A stretch of 43,939 nt of DNA from Pseudomonadota bacterium (GCA_029779755.1 JAKOZZ010000257.1:1-43939), one strand, 5' to 3'. Numbered from the stretch's first letter, positions 33,880-42,995 are shown. Translations and numbers: made by a program. The notes: generated by a model from the sequence alone, not told the origin.

Positions 33880-35508
33880 ATGGAGCGTTACGACTACGTT
33901 GTGGTGGGAGCCGGCACCGCCGGCTGCCTGCTGGCGAACCGGCTGTCCGCGGATCCGTCCAACCGCGTCCTCCTGCTCGAGGCGGGCGGGCAGGACGACT
34001 ACGTGTGGATCCACATTCCGGTCGGCTACCTGTACTGCATCGGCAACCCCCGGACCGACTGGCTGTTTTCCACCGATGCCGAGCCCGGGCTCAACGGCCG
34101 CTCGATCAAGTACCCGCGGGGCAAGGTGCTGGGCGGTTGCTCGTCGATCAACGGGATGATCTACATGCGGGGCCAGCGTCGGGATTACGACGAATGGGCC
34201 GCCCTTGGCAACCCGGGCTGGTCGTGGGACGAGGTGTTGCCGTACTTCCTGCGTCATGAGGATTACCACGGGCTGGACGGCGGCGGCTCGGACCCCCTGC
34301 ACGGCCATGGGGGCGAATGGCGGGTCGAGCGGCCGCGCATCCGCTGGGATCTGCTCGACGCGTTCCAGCAGGCGGCGGCGCAGGCGGGCATTCCGCCGAG
34401 CAGCGATTTCAACCGCGGCGACAACTTCGGCTGCGGTTATTTCGAGGTGAACCAGAAGCGCGGCGTGCGCTGGAACGCATCCAAGGCGTTCCTGCATCCG
34501 GTGCGCCAGCGCGCCAATCTGACGGTGATCAGCAGCGCGCACGTGCACCGGCTGACGTTGACGGAAGACGGCCGGCGCGTCACGGGCGTCGAGTACCGGC
34601 GTGCAGGCTCGGCGGATCTGCGCACGGCGCAGGCCACGCATGAGGTGGTGATGGCCGCGGGGGCGGTGGGCACGCCGCACCTGCTGGAGCTGTCCGGCAT
34701 CGGTGCGCCTTCGGTGTTGCAGGCGGCCGGGATCCGGCCGCGGGTCGCACTGCCCGGGGTGGGTGAGAATCTGCAGGATCATCTGCAGTTGCGCACGATC
34801 TACAAGGTGCGCAACGTCGTCACCTTGAACCAGCAGGCCAACAGCCTGTTTGGCAAGCTGCGCATGGGACTCGACTACGCGCTGTTCAAACGCGGCCCGA
34901 TGACCATGTCGCCCAGCCAGCTGGGGGTGTTTGCGCGATCCGATCCGGGGCAGGCGACGGCCAACGTCGAGTATCACGTGCAGCCCCTGTCGCTCGATCG
35001 ATTCGGCGAACCCTTGCACGCGTTCCCTGCGTTCACCGCGTCGGTGTGCAACCTTCGGCCCGCGTCGCGCGGCTCCGTGCATCTGCAGTCCTCTGATCCG
35101 ACCGCGGCGCCGGCGATCCGGCCCAATTACCTGACGGCGGAAGAGGATCGACGGGTGGCGGCGGATTCGATCCGGCTCACACGGCGAATCGTCAGTGGGG
35201 ATGCGCTCAAACCGTTCTCACCCCAGGAATACCTGCCGGGTTCGTCGGTGCAGAGCGACGAAGAGCTTGCGCAAGCGGCCGGTGACATCGGGACGACGAT
35301 CTTCCATCCGGTGGGCACCTGTCGGATGGGGCCGGCGTCGGACCGCGGATCCGTCGTCGACGCACGGCTGCAGTGTCATGGCGTTGCAGGGTTGCGTATC
35401 GGGGATGCGTCGGTGATGCCGACCATCACGTCTGGCAATACCAACTCGCCGACGCTGATGATTGCGGAGCGTGCGGCGGAGATGATCCTGGCGGATCGCA
35501 AGGGGTGA
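33880..35508 (+). CDS. GMC family FAD oxidoreductase, choline-dehydrogenase-like
   Basis: A 542-residue flavoprotein of the glucose-methanol-choline oxidoreductase family. FAD-binding YDYVVVGAGTAGCLLANRLS is at 3-22 with LLLEAGG near 31-37. KYPRGKVLGGCSSINGMIYMRG is the first family signature and AAGAVGTPHLLELSGIG the second. C-terminal HPVGTCRMG and GNTNSPTLMIAERAA hold the active-site His and Asn. These enzymes oxidise alcohols to aldehydes, which the upstream aldehyde dehydrogenases could then take. GAGGAG lies before ATG 33880. The true substrate is unknown; choline is not implied, as no betaine genes are nearby. Confidence 0.9.
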   Translation: MERYDYVVVGAGTAGCLLANRLSADPSNRVLLLEAGGQDDYVWIHIPVGYLYCIGNPRTDWLFSTDAEPGLNGRSIKYPRGKVLGGCSSINGMIYMRGQRRDYDEWAALGNPGWSWDEVLPYFLRHEDYHGLDGGGSDPLHGHGGEWRVERPRIRWDLLDAFQQAAAQAGIPPSSDFNRGDNFGCGYFEVNQKRGVRWNASKAFLHPVRQRANLTVISSAHVHRLTLTEDGRRVTGVEYRRAGSADLRTAQATHEVVMAAGAVGTPHLLELSGIGAPSVLQAAGIRPRVALPGVGENLQDHLQLRTIYKVRNVVTLNQQANSLFGKLRMGLDYALFKRGPMTMSPSQLGVFARSDPGQATANVEYHVQPLSLDRFGEPLHAFPAFTASVCNLRPASRGSVHLQSSDPTAAPAIRPNYLTAEEDRRVAADSIRLTRRIVSGDALKPFSPQEYLPGSSVQSDEELAQAAGDIGTTIFHPVGTCRMGPASDRGSVVDARLQCHGVAGLRIGDASVMPTITSGNTNSPTLMIAERAAEMILADRKG

Positions 35509-35561
35509 TGCCCGAGGCGCGACCATCGGCCGAGGTGGGCAAGAGGCCGCCGGGGGTGTCG

Positions 35562-35577
35562 CGGTTTACATGAAACA
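35562..35577. other. parS: Degenerate parS-like site
   Basis: CGGTTTACATGAAACA matches 12 of 16 positions of the parS consensus and lies 22 bases before the first good site. It may be a decayed copy. Binding is doubtful. Confidence 0.3.
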
Positions 35578-35599
35578 GGTCTGAGCCAGCGCGCGCGCG

Positions 35600-35615
35600 T
35601 GTTCCACGTGAAACA
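35600..35615. other. parS: parS centromere site 1
   Basis: TGTTCCACGTGAAACA matches the bacterial parS consensus (TGTTNCACGTGAAACA) exactly. It would be bound by the ParB encoded at 41972-42934, which then loads as a CTP-dependent clamp. The 376-base gap 35509-35884 holds three such sites and one degenerate one, with no gene seen. Confidence 0.95.
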
Positions 35616-35638
35616 GCCCTGGGTTGGACACGATCGCG

Positions 35639-35654
35639 TGTTTCACGTGAAACA
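35639..35654. other. parS: parS centromere site 2
   Basis: TGTTTCACGTGAAACA, a fully symmetric 16-bp parS, lies 23 bases after site 1. Confidence 0.96.
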
Positions 35655-35715
35655 GCTTCCGCGTGGCACCCTGGTGTGAACCGCAAAGAACACACTCGAG
35701 GCGACCGAGGAAGCA

Positions 35716-35731
35716 TGTTCCACGTGAAACA
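35716..35731. other. parS: parS centromere site 3
   Basis: TGTTCCACGTGAAACA, same variant as site 1, 61 bases after site 2 and about 150 bases before the LhgO-like gene. Confidence 0.95.
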
Positions 35732-35884
35732 AGACCGGAGCGCGGAGGACGGCCCGCCCCACGACCGCCAGGCGTGGCGAAGACGCGCATCCAAGCGCGT
35801 AACGGGCCAGCCCGACACGGCTAGGATGTCGTACAGGACGCGGCACGCAGCAGCACGTGCCGGACACATGAATCGGAAGAAGAC

Positions 35885-36991
35885 ATGGATCGGGTCGATA
35901 CGGTTGTTGTCGGGGCAGGAGTCGTTGGACTTGCGATCGCGCGCGCACTGGCACGTGCCGGGCACGAAGTGGTCATCCTCGAATCCGAAGCGCATTTCGG
36001 CAGTGGAACCAGCGCGCGGAACAGCGAAGTCATCCACGCCGGGATCTACTACGAGGAGGGCTCCCTGAAGGCCGAGCTGTGTGTCGCCGGCCGCGAACTC
36101 CTGTACCGCTATTGCGAGGAGCACGGCGTCCGTCATCGCCGCTGCGGCAAACTGATCGTCGCAGCGGACGACACTCAGATCCCTGCGCTTGAAAAGATCC
36201 GCAAACGCGCCATCGCGGCCGGTGTGCATGATTTGCACCTGGTGGATGCCGAGGCGGCGCGCGCGATGGAACCCGCACTGCAGTGCGTGGCGGCGATGCG
36301 TTCGCCGTCGACCGGCATCATCGACAGCCACGGCCTGATGCTGGCCTACCTGGGCGACGCGGAGGACGCAGGCGCCATGCTCGCCAAGCTGAGCCCGCTG
36401 CGCCGGGCGCGGGTGGTGACCGGTGGGTTTCATCTCGAGATCGGTCCGGAGGGTGCAACCACCGAGCTGGCCTGTCGCCAGCTGATCAACAGCGCGGGGC
36501 TCGATGCGCCCGATCTTGCGCGCCGGATCGAGGGGCTGGCGGCGGAGCATGTGCCCAAGGCCTGGTATGCGAAGGGGAACTACTTCACCCTGAGTGGACG
36601 GTGCCCCTTCAGTCAGCTGATCTACCCGATCCCCAACGAGGCTGGGCTGGGCGTGCACCTGACCCTCGATCTTGCCGGTCAGGGCAAGTTCGGGCCGGAC
36701 GTGGAGTGGGTGGAGCGCCCGGAGTACGAAGTGAACCCGCGCCGTGCGGACGGGTTCTACGAGGAGATCCGCCGCTACTGGCCAGGACTCCCGGATGGCG
36801 CCCTGCAGCCGGGCTATGCGGGCATCCGTCCCAAGGTCGTCGGCCCCGGGCAGGCCGCGGCCGATTTCGTCTTCTCGGGCCCGCAGACCCATGGGGTGGC
36901 GGGCCTCGTCAACCTGTTCGGCATCGAGTCGCCCGGCCTGACCTCATCGCTGGCGATCGCGGAGCGGGTCCGCGCGCTGCTGGTCGACTGA
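35885..36991 (+). CDS. FAD-dependent oxidoreductase, L-2-hydroxyglutarate dehydrogenase (LhgO)-like
   Basis: A 368-residue DAO-type flavoprotein. [19 protein letters not shown] at 5-23 binds [50 protein letters not shown] at about 44-90 closely follows the LhgO pattern (HNSGVIHAGVYY..GSLKA..C..G). C-terminal [13 protein letters not shown] and [21 protein letters not shown] are typical. LhgO oxidises L-2-hydroxyglutarate to 2-oxoglutarate and passes electrons to the quinone pool. Several related 2-hydroxyacid or glycine-oxidase-like enzymes share the fold, so the substrate is likely but unproven. It stands alone downstream of the parS cluster. Confidence 0.85.
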   Translation: MDRVDTVVVGAGVVGLAIARALARAGHEVVILESEAHFGSGTSARNSEVIHAGIYYEEGSLKAELCVAGRELLYRYCEEHGVRHRRCGKLIVAADDTQIPALEKIRKRAIAAGVHDLHLVDAEAARAMEPALQCVAAMRSPSTGIIDSHGLMLAYLGDAEDAGAMLAKLSPLRRARVVTGGFHLEIGPEGATTELACRQLINSAGLDAPDLARRIEGLAAEHVPKAWYAKGNYFTLSGRCPFSQLIYPIPNEAGLGVHLTLDLAGQGKFGPDVEWVERPEYEVNPRRADGFYEEIRRYWPGLPDGALQPGYAGIRPKVVGPGQAAADFVFSGPQTHGVAGLVNLFGIESPGLTSSLAIAERVRALLVD

Positions 36992-36997
36992 GAGATC

Positions 36998-37020
36998 CCG
37001 GCGCCGCAACGCGGTGCCGG
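36998..37020. terminator. Hairpin between convergent LhgO-like and DUF2892 genes
   Basis: CCGGCGCCG and CGGTGCCGG flank CAACG, a 9-bp stem with one wobble pair. It lies in the 52-base gap between two genes that end facing each other, so it could stop transcription from both. There is no T-run on either side. Confidence 0.5.
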
Positions 37021-37043
37021 CCCACGCAGGGGAGGGCGCGCCG

Positions 37044-37247
37044 TCAGGCGCCCTTGCGCTGCTCGAGCGGACAGGTGTTCATGCCCAGCAGAGGATAGAA
37101 CGGACAGAAGCGGAAGACGCCGGTCAGCACCGGGACCACGCCGATCCATCCCCAGGCTCCGACGGTGCCGGTCGCGGCCAGAGCGATCAGCGCCAGGCCG
37201 ACGACAATTCTCAGGATGCGGTCGATTCCGCCGACATTCGCTTTCAT
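37044..37247 (-). CDS. DUF2892 small membrane protein
   Basis: A 67-residue inner-membrane protein. It begins MKANVGGIDRILRIVVGLALIALA, continues GAWGWIGVVPVLTGVFRFCPFYPLLGMNTC and ends with a short polar tail. Two hydrophobic segments and the N..GxxDRxLR and CPxYxLxGxxTC motifs are those of DUF2892, also found fused to rhodanese domains as in YgaP. This links the family loosely to sulphur chemistry. AGAGGAG six bases before ATG 37247 is a strong ribosome site. A Crp-type palindrome lies 68 bases upstream and a Crp/Fnr regulator gene 192 bases upstream on the same strand. Confidence 0.85.
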   Translation of the reverse strand: MKANVGGIDRILRIVVGLALIALAATGTVGAWGWIGVVPVLTGVFRFCPFYPLLGMNTCPLEQRKGA

Positions 37248-37314
37248 GTGGAGCTCCTCTGAAGAAATTCTGGCTGTGAAGAGCCTCCATTGAAGACGAA
37301 ACCCCGAACGGGAT

Positions 37315-37332
37315 CTGTGACCCTGGTTACAG
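37315..37332. promoter_or_regulatory. Crp-type palindrome upstream of DUF2892
   Basis: CTGTGACCCTGGTTACAG is an 18-bp inverted repeat with one mismatched pair. It contains TGTGA-N6-TTACA, one base from the CRP consensus TGTGA-N6-TCACA. It lies 68 bases before the DUF2892 start and about 110 bases after the stop of a Crp/Fnr regulator that carries the RE...R recognition residues. A further TGTGACC half-site occurs near 37376. Confidence 0.5.
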
Positions 37333-37439
37333 AGCGTGGACGCAGGGCGTGCAAGCAGCGGCCGCACCCGGTCATTGTGACCTGGGGTGTGGAGCGCTAG
37401 CGGACCTCGCAGGCGGTCGACGCAACGCGCACAGGCGCC

Positions 37440-38099
37440 TTACTCGGGGTCCGACGCCGCCGCGCGCAAGGACGCGGCGTCGACGATCTCGATCTGCTCG
37501 CGCCCCAGGCGCAGCATCCCCTGGTCGGCAAAGCGCTTGAGCAGGCGGGAAACCATCTCCCGCGCCGTACCGACTTCGTCGGCCAATTGCTGATGGGTGG
37601 CGTGAATGATCCGACCTCGCCCGAGCAGCGCATGGGCCAGCCGCTGATCCACACGGTGGAAGGCGACGGCCTCCACCAGTTCCATCAGTTCGGCCATGCG
37701 GTCGGCCATCACGCTCAGCAGGAACATGCGGACCGGCTCATGGGCGGTCCAGCGCACCAGCAGGTCACGTCCGACGACGATCAGCCGGGTGGTTTCCGCC
37801 GTGGTGCCATGCGCGGTCATGGCGGTCGAGCCCAGCAGGCAGGCGGTGGAGACCACGCAGATCTCGCCGGCGTGTACGCGATACAACTCCACTTCGCGAC
37901 CGCGGACGGAGCCGCGGGCAACGCGCACCTGCCCGCTCACGACGAACGGGAAGCCCCGGCAGGGTTCGTTCTCGCTGAACAGCGGGGTACGCTCCGGCGC
38001 GTCGATCACGGAAAGCGTCGCGCAGTCGCGTTCGAAGGCTTCGGGCGGAATCGCGCGAAGGCAGGGGTAGTGGGCCAGTAGAAGTTCGGCGGGGCTCAT
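37440..38099 (-). CDS. Crp/Fnr family regulator, Crp-like recognition helix
   Basis: A 219-residue regulator with a sensor domain (about 20-125), a dimer helix (MADRMAELMELVEAVAFHRVDQRLAHALLG at 131-160) and a C-terminal helix-turn-helix (HATHQQLADEVGTAREMVSRLLKRFADQGML). Recognition residues Arg180, Glu181 and Arg185 match those of E. coli CRP, and Ser184 with Arg185 also fits FNR. Cysteines 13, 26, 47, 81 and 87 do not form an obvious FNR pattern, and the CRP cAMP-binding motif is not clear, so the signal is unknown. The stop lies 192 bases upstream of DUF2892. A parS site lies 12 bases before its start, in its promoter, so ParB binding could affect it. Confidence 0.88.
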   Translation of the reverse strand: MSPAELLLAHYPCLRAIPPEAFERDCATLSVIDAPERTPLFSENEPCRGFPFVVSGQVRVARGSVRGREVELYRVHAGEICVVSTACLLGSTAMTAHGTTAETTRLIVVGRDLLVRWTAHEPVRMFLLSVMADRMAELMELVEAVAFHRVDQRLAHALLGRGRIIHATHQQLADEVGTAREMVSRLLKRFADQGMLRLGREQIEIVDAASLRAAASDPE

Positions 38100-38110
38100 T
38101 GATCAGGGTG

Positions 38111-38126
38111 TGTTCCACGTGAAACA
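38111..38126. other. parS: parS centromere site 4
   Basis: TGTTCCACGTGAAACA matches the consensus exactly. It lies 12 bases before the start of the Crp-like gene and about 250 bases before mnmG, 2.4 kb from the other three sites. Confidence 0.95.
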
Positions 38127-38232
38127 TCGAAGGCGATCCGCGTGATGCAGCGCGCGGTACACACCGACGGCCACACACGCGGGCGCGCCACCCAGTGTAC
38201 GGCGCCGGCTTCTATCGCACGACGATCGCACC

Positions 38233-38238
38233 TATAAT
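38233..38238 (+). promoter_or_regulatory. Consensus -10 box of the mnmG promoter
   Basis: TATAAT, a perfect sigma-70 -10 hexamer, lies 139 bases before the mnmG start. The base composition around it makes a chance match unlikely. The -35 region at 17 bases (TTCTAT) is weak. It would drive mnmG-rsmG-parA-parB. The leader of about 130 bases shows no clear riboswitch. Confidence 0.6.
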
Positions 38239-38377
38239 CCGCGATCCTTCGGCGTCGCCGGCATCACGCCGCGCATGGGTGCAACAGCGTCCGAAGCCTG
38301 CAACGCTGTGTCCGGATCGGTTCGAGGCGCGATCCGAGATCCGAGATCCTCCAGCGTTGGAATCGAGTGGTGCAAGC

Positions 38378-40300
38378 ATGAACTATCCAGACGTGTTCGA
38401 TGTGATCGTGGTCGGTGGCGGCCACGCCGGGACCGAGGCAGCGCACGCTGCCGCGCGGATGGGCGCGCGGACCTTGTTGCTGACCCACAGCGTCGAGACC
38501 CTGGGGCAGATGTCGTGCAATCCGTCCATCGGCGGCATCGGCAAGGGCCATCTGGTCAAGGAGATCGACGCGCTGGGCGGCGCGATGGCCGAGGCCACCG
38601 ACGAAGCGGGCATCCAGTTCCGCATCCTCAACTCCAGCAAGGGCCCGGCGGTGCGTGCGACCCGGGCGCAGGCCGACCGTGTGCTGTATCGCCAGGCGAT
38701 CCGCCGCCGCCTCGAGAATCAGCCCAACCTGTCGATCTTCCAGCAGGCGGTGGACGACCTGATCGTCGAGGGCGACCGGGTGACGGGCGCGGTCACGCAA
38801 CTGGGCATCCGGTTCACCGGCCGCGCGGTCGTCCTGACGGCCGGCACCTTCCTGAATGGCCTCGTCCACGTCGGGCTGTCCAACTATTCGGGCGGGCGTG
38901 CGAGCGACCCGTCGTCGGTGTCGCTGGCCCGGCGGCTGCGCGAACTGAACCTGCCACAGGGACGCCTGAAGACCGGGACGCCGCCGCGCATCGACGGCCG
39001 CACCATCGATTTCTCCAAGTGCGAGGAACAGCCCGGCGATCTCGACCCCGTTCCGGTGTTCTCGTTCCTGGGTGATCCGGCCACGCATCCGCGTCAGCTG
39101 CCGTGCTGGATCACCCACACGAATCCCCGAACGCACGACATCATCCGCGGGGGTCTCGACCGAAGCCCAATGTACACGGGCGTGATCGAGGGAGTGGGTC
39201 CTCGCTACTGTCCATCGGTCGAGGACAAGATCCACCGGTTCGCCGACAAGGATGCGCACCAGGTGTTCCTCGAGCCGGAAGGGCTGGACACCCATGAGTT
39301 CTATCCCAACGGCATCTCGACCAGCCTGCCGTTCGACGTCCAGCTGGCGCTCGTGCGGTCGATTCCCGGCCTCGAGCACGCGCATCTCACCCGCCCCGGC
39401 TATGCGATCGAGTACGACTTCTTCGACCCCCGCGGGCTGAAGCGCTCGCTGGAGACCCGCGCGATCGGCGGTCTGTTCTTCGCCGGGCAGATCAACGGCA
39501 CGACCGGCTACGAGGAGGCGGCAGCCCAGGGCCTGCTGGCCGGCATCAACGCCGCGCTGCAGGTGCAGGGGCGGGACGCCTGGTGTCCGCGTCGCGACGA
39601 GGCCTACCTGGGGGTGCTGGTGGACGACCTGATCACGCGCGGCGTGACCGAGCCGTACCGCATGTTCACGAGCCGGGCCGAGTATCGGCTGAGCCTGCGG
39701 GAGGACAACGCCGACCTGCGCCTGACGCAGATCGGCCGTTCGCTCGGCTGCGTGGGCGACGTACGCTGGGACGCGTTCTGCCGCAAGCGCGACGCCATCG
39801 AGCAGGAACTGCAGCGTCTGCGCTCGGTGTCGGTGTCGCCGGCGAACCTGTCGCCCGAGCGGGCGACCGAGGTGATCGGCCAGCCGATCGACCGCGACTA
39901 CACGCTGGCCGACCTGCTGCGACGACCCGAGGTGCGCTACGACGCGCTGGTCACGCTGGCCGAGCCCGGCCTGCACCAGCGCGCCCCCGAGCTCGGCCTC
40001 GATCCGCTGCGCGTGTCGCAGGCGATCGAGCAGATCGAGATCCAGAGCAAGTACGCCGGCTACATCGCGCGTCAGCAGGCCGAGGTCGCGCGCCACGAGC
40101 ACAACGAGAACCTCGCGATTCCGCCCGATTTCGACTACACGCGGGTGCGCGGTCTGTCGAACGAGGTGCGCGGGCGGCTCGTCGCGGCGCGTCCCGAGAC
40201 CGTCGGCATGGCGTCACGGATCTCGGGCGTCACGCCGGCGGCGATCTCGCTGTTGCTCGTCTACCTGAAGAAGCGGCTTCTCGAGACGCGGGCGGCCTGA
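38378..40300 (+). CDS. mnmG: tRNA uridine 5-carboxymethylaminomethyl modification enzyme MnmG (GidA)
   Basis: A 640-residue FAD protein which, with MnmE, adds the carboxymethylaminomethyl group to wobble uridine 34 of several tRNAs. FAD-binding [21 protein letters not shown] is at about 9-29. Then come [65 protein letters not shown] and [27 protein letters not shown]. The C-terminal helical MnmE-binding part ends with [24 protein letters not shown]. Length is typical. ATG 38378 starts the conserved region; earlier in-frame codons lie in the promoter. First gene of the segregation operon. Confidence 0.97.
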   Translation: MNYPDVFDVIVVGGGHAGTEAAHAAARMGARTLLLTHSVETLGQMSCNPSIGGIGKGHLVKEIDALGGAMAEATDEAGIQFRILNSSKGPAVRATRAQADRVLYRQAIRRRLENQPNLSIFQQAVDDLIVEGDRVTGAVTQLGIRFTGRAVVLTAGTFLNGLVHVGLSNYSGGRASDPSSVSLARRLRELNLPQGRLKTGTPPRIDGRTIDFSKCEEQPGDLDPVPVFSFLGDPATHPRQLPCWITHTNPRTHDIIRGGLDRSPMYTGVIEGVGPRYCPSVEDKIHRFADKDAHQVFLEPEGLDTHEFYPNGISTSLPFDVQLALVRSIPGLEHAHLTRPGYAIEYDFFDPRGLKRSLETRAIGGLFFAGQINGTTGYEEAAAQGLLAGINAALQVQGRDAWCPRRDEAYLGVLVDDLITRGVTEPYRMFTSRAEYRLSLREDNADLRLTQIGRSLGCVGDVRWDAFCRKRDAIEQELQRLRSVSVSPANLSPERATEVIGQPIDRDYTLADLLRRPEVRYDALVTLAEPGLHQRAPELGLDPLRVSQAIEQIEIQSKYAGYIARQQAEVARHEHNENLAIPPDFDYTRVRGLSNEVRGRLVAARPETVGMASRISGVTPAAISLLLVYLKKRLLETRAA

Positions 40301-40371
40301 ATGACGCGCTGCGCACCCACGCCCGTCGCGGTCCGGACGACGCGCCCGCCGGCCGGTCCCTGGCGGCCGGA

Positions 40372-41097
40372 ATGACGGGCCGCATGCGGCGCGCGACGCC
40401 GCACCCGGCCGCCGACCCAGGGCAGGACCGCGACGCGCTGCGCGCCGCCGCCGCGGACCTGTCGCTGGCGCTGGACGACACGGCCCAGGCGCGACTGCTC
40501 GGCTACCTGGCCCTGCTGCGCAAGTGGAACGCGGTCTACAACCTGACCGCGATCCGGGACCCGCAGGCGATGCTGGTGCAGCATCTCTTCGACTGTCTGG
40601 CCGTGGTGCCGGCCCTGCAGCCGTACCTGGTGGCCGGCGGCACGGTCGTCGACGTCGGTTCGGGCGGCGGGCTGCCCGGTGTCGTGCTGGCCGTCTGCGC
40701 GCCGCAGGTCACCGTGCACTGTGTCGACACGGTGGGCAAGAAGGCGGCCTTCGTCACCCAGGTGCGCGCCGAACTCGGTCTGCCCAACCTCTGCGCCCAT
40801 CACGCACGTGTCGAGGAACTGCAGGTGCCGCGCGACCTGCCGGCGGCGTGCGTGGTCGTGTCGCGTGCCTTCTCGTCGCTCGCGCAGTTCGTCGCGCTCA
40901 CCCGCCACCTGCTTGCGCCCGAGGGCGTGTGGGCGGCGATGAAAGGCGTGATGCCCCTGGACGAACTGGCGATGCTTCCGGCCGACGTGCGCATGCTGTC
41001 AGCGATTACACTTGCGGTCCCCCGGCTCGACGCGCAACGGCACCTGCTGCTGCTGGCCCCGAGCGACGATTCCCGATCCCCCGCATCCACCCCGTAA
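40372..41097 (+). CDS. rsmG: 16S rRNA (guanine-N7) methyltransferase RsmG (GidB)
   Basis: A 241-residue S-adenosylmethionine-dependent methyltransferase that makes m7G527 in 16S rRNA. The helical N-terminus RLLGYLALLRKWNAVYNLTAIRDP at 41-64 and the SAM site VVDVGSGGGLPGVVLA at 92-107 are followed by VHCVDTVGKKAAFVTQV and VVSRAFSSLAQFV. ATG 40372 is chosen as the first in-frame ATG that gives normal length, with a weak GGCCGGA upstream; ATG 40384 is an alternative. An ATG at 40301, next to the mnmG stop, is out of frame. Its stop overlaps the parA start by one base (TAATG). Confidence 0.93.
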   Translation: MTGRMRRATPHPAADPGQDRDALRAAAADLSLALDDTAQARLLGYLALLRKWNAVYNLTAIRDPQAMLVQHLFDCLAVVPALQPYLVAGGTVVDVGSGGGLPGVVLAVCAPQVTVHCVDTVGKKAAFVTQVRAELGLPNLCAHHARVEELQVPRDLPAACVVVSRAFSSLAQFVALTRHLLAPEGVWAAMKGVMPLDELAMLPADVRMLSAITLAVPRLDAQRHLLLLAPSDDSRSPASTP

Positions 41098-41870
41098 TGG
41101 CACGCATCTTCGTCGTCGCAAACCAGAAGGGTGGTGTCGGAAAGACCACCACCACGGTCAATCTCGCCGCGGCACTCGCGCGCCTGGGCAAGCGCACGCT
41201 GCTGGTAGATCTCGATCCGCAGGGCAACGCCACCATGGGCAGCGGCATCGACAAGCGCACGCTGCAGCGCACCGTCTACCACGTGCTGATCGGGATGTGC
41301 GACGTCGCCGAGGCGTCCCGCGTGTCCGAATCGGGCGGCTACCGCGTGCTGCCGGCCAACCGCGAGCTCGCGGGCGCCGAGGTCGAGCTCGTCGACTTCG
41401 ACGAGCGCGAGACGCGCCTGAAGAGCGCGCTCGCGGCGGTCGACGACCAGTACGACTTCGTGCTCATCGACTGCCCGCCCTCGCTGTCGCTGCTCACGCT
41501 CAACGGCTTCTGCGCGGCACACGGCGTGATCATTCCGATGCAGTGCGAGTACTACGCGCTGGAGGGCCTGTCGGACCTGGTCAACACGATCAAGAAGATC
41601 CACGCCAACTTCAACACCGACCTCACGCTGATCGGTCTGCTGCGCGTGATGTTCGATCCGCGCATGACGCTCGCCCAGCAGGTGTCGGCGCAGCTCGAGC
41701 AGCACTTCGGCGACAAGGTGTTCAAGACGATCGTGCCGCGCAACGTGCGCCTGGCCGAGGCCCCCAGCTACGGGCAGCCGGGTGTGGTGTTCGACCCGAC
41801 GTCGAAGGGCGCGAAGGCCTACATCCAGTTCGGCGAGGAACTGATCGAGCGGCTGTCGCATCTGCCCTGA
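41097..41870 (+). CDS. parA: Chromosome-partitioning ATPase ParA
   Basis: A 257-residue Walker-type ATPase of the ParA/Soj family, which binds DNA as an ATP dimer and moves ParB-parS complexes apart. The deviant Walker A NQKGGVGKTTTTVNLAAALA is at 9-28 with the signature Lys11 and catalytic Lys16. Further landmarks are DLDPQGNATMGSG at 38-50, FVLIDCPPSLSLLTLN near 117 and LAEAPSYGQPG near 218. The short form without an N-terminal helix-turn-helix is the chromosomal kind. It is translationally coupled to rsmG and sits 101 bases before parB. Confidence 0.97.
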   Translation: MARIFVVANQKGGVGKTTTTVNLAAALARLGKRTLLVDLDPQGNATMGSGIDKRTLQRTVYHVLIGMCDVAEASRVSESGGYRVLPANRELAGAEVELVDFDERETRLKSALAAVDDQYDFVLIDCPPSLSLLTLNGFCAAHGVIIPMQCEYYALEGLSDLVNTIKKIHANFNTDLTLIGLLRVMFDPRMTLAQQVSAQLEQHFGDKVFKTIVPRNVRLAEAPSYGQPGVVFDPTSKGAKAYIQFGEELIERLSHLP

Positions 41871-41971
41871 CGCGGGGCGGACCGCCGCCGTCTGCCGGGC
41901 ACGGGGCCGGCAGACGGTCCCACCGTCGAGCGCCCCGTTCCCAACCCAGTGCGCAGGGAGACACACCCCAC

Positions 41972-42934
41972 ATGATCAAGCCGAAAGCCAAGGGCCTGGG
42001 CAGAGGCCTCGAGGCCTTGCTGGGCGGAGACGAACCGCCGCGCACCGCGGGCACCGAGCCCCGCGGTCCCGTCACCGCGCTGCCGGTCGGCCGCCTGCAG
42101 GCGGGACGCTACCAGCCGCGCACGCGCATGGACGAGTCCGCGCTGCAGGAGCTGGCGGCGTCGATCCGGCAGCACGGGCTGATGCAGCCGATCCTCGTGC
42201 GCCCGATCGGTGACGATGCGGCATCGTCGCCTGGAGCCGCCGGAGCCGCCGCCGCAGGCGGTGCAGCGGCGGCGGGCGGCACACAGCGCTACGAGATCAT
42301 CGCGGGCGAGCGGCGGTTCCGCGCGGCGCAGCTCGCCGGGCTGTCCGAGGTGCCGGTGATCGTGCGCGAGGTGCCCGACGAGCAGGCGCTGGCGCTGGCG
42401 CTGATCGAGAACATCCAGCGCGAGGACCTGAATCCGCTCGAGGAAGCGCAGGCGGTCAAGCGCCTGATCGACGAGTTCCACTACTCGCACGAGCAGGCCG
42501 CCGGCGCGATCGGCCGCTCGCGCAGTGCCACCTCGAACCTGCTGCGCCTGCTGAACCTCGCCGAACCGGTGCAGACCATGCTGCTCGCGTCCGATCTCGA
42601 CATGGGCCACGCGCGCGCGCTGCTGGCCGTCGACCGTGCCAGCCAGATCATGCTGGCGCACCAGATCGTCCAGAAGCGGCTGTCGGTGCGCGAGGCCGAG
42701 AAGCTCGTGGCGCGTCACCTCGAGCAGGCGACGACCGCGGCCACGCGCGCACCGCGCCGCACCCAGGACGGCGACATCGCCCGCGTGCAGGAGCAGCTGT
42801 GCGACCTGCTCGGCACCACCGTCACCCTGAAGCAGTCGGCCCGGGGCAAGGGTCAGCTGGTGATCGAATTCACCGGCCCCGACCAGTTCGACGGCATCCT
42901 GCAGCGCATGGGGCTGTCGCTCCTCAAGGACTGA
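41972..42934 (+). CDS. parB: Chromosome-partitioning CTPase ParB
   Basis: A 320-residue centromere-binding CTPase. The N-terminus [11 protein letters not shown] at 8-18 is the ParA-contacting stretch. CTP-site motifs are GERRFRAA at 112-119 and [14 protein letters not shown] at 146-159. A helix-turn-helix at 173-192 ([20 protein letters not shown]) reads parS, and the C-terminal dimer domain ends [19 protein letters not shown]. Residues 80-104 are a Gly/Ala-rich insertion in the N-terminal domain, just before [10 protein letters not shown], where other ParB proteins have a short turn. Four consensus parS sites lie 3.8-6.4 kb upstream. GGGAG lies about 11 bases before ATG 41972. Confidence 0.97.
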   Translation: MIKPKAKGLGRGLEALLGGDEPPRTAGTEPRGPVTALPVGRLQAGRYQPRTRMDESALQELAASIRQHGLMQPILVRPIGDDAASSPGAAGAAAAGGAAAAGGTQRYEIIAGERRFRAAQLAGLSEVPVIVREVPDEQALALALIENIQREDLNPLEEAQAVKRLIDEFHYSHEQAAGAIGRSRSATSNLLRLLNLAEPVQTMLLASDLDMGHARALLAVDRASQIMLAHQIVQKRLSVREAEKLVARHLEQATTAATRAPRRTQDGDIARVQEQLCDLLGTTVTLKQSARGKGQLVIEFTGPDQFDGILQRMGLSLLKD

Positions 42935-42951
42935 ACACACCCGACCCACCG

Positions 42952-42980
42952 CACCCCGCGCGGGAACCCTGCGCGGGGTG
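42952..42980 (+). terminator. Rho-independent-like terminator after parB
   Basis: CACCCCGCGC and GCGCGGGGTG form a 10-bp perfect stem with a 9-base loop, followed by TGGCTTTTCC. It starts 18 bases after the parB stop and should end the mnmG-parB transcript. Confidence 0.8.
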
Positions 42981-42995
42981 TGGCTTTTCCGCCGC

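Noticed and set aside
33880-35508. Choline dehydrogenase betA
   Set aside because: It is GMC family only. No betB, betI or betaine transporter is near, so the specific name is not justified.
38127-38377. Possible replication origin or tRNA gene between the Crp-like gene and mnmG
   Set aside because: No cluster of TTATCCACA-type DnaA boxes, no AT-rich stretch and no cloverleaf could be seen; only a promoter with TATAAT is supported.
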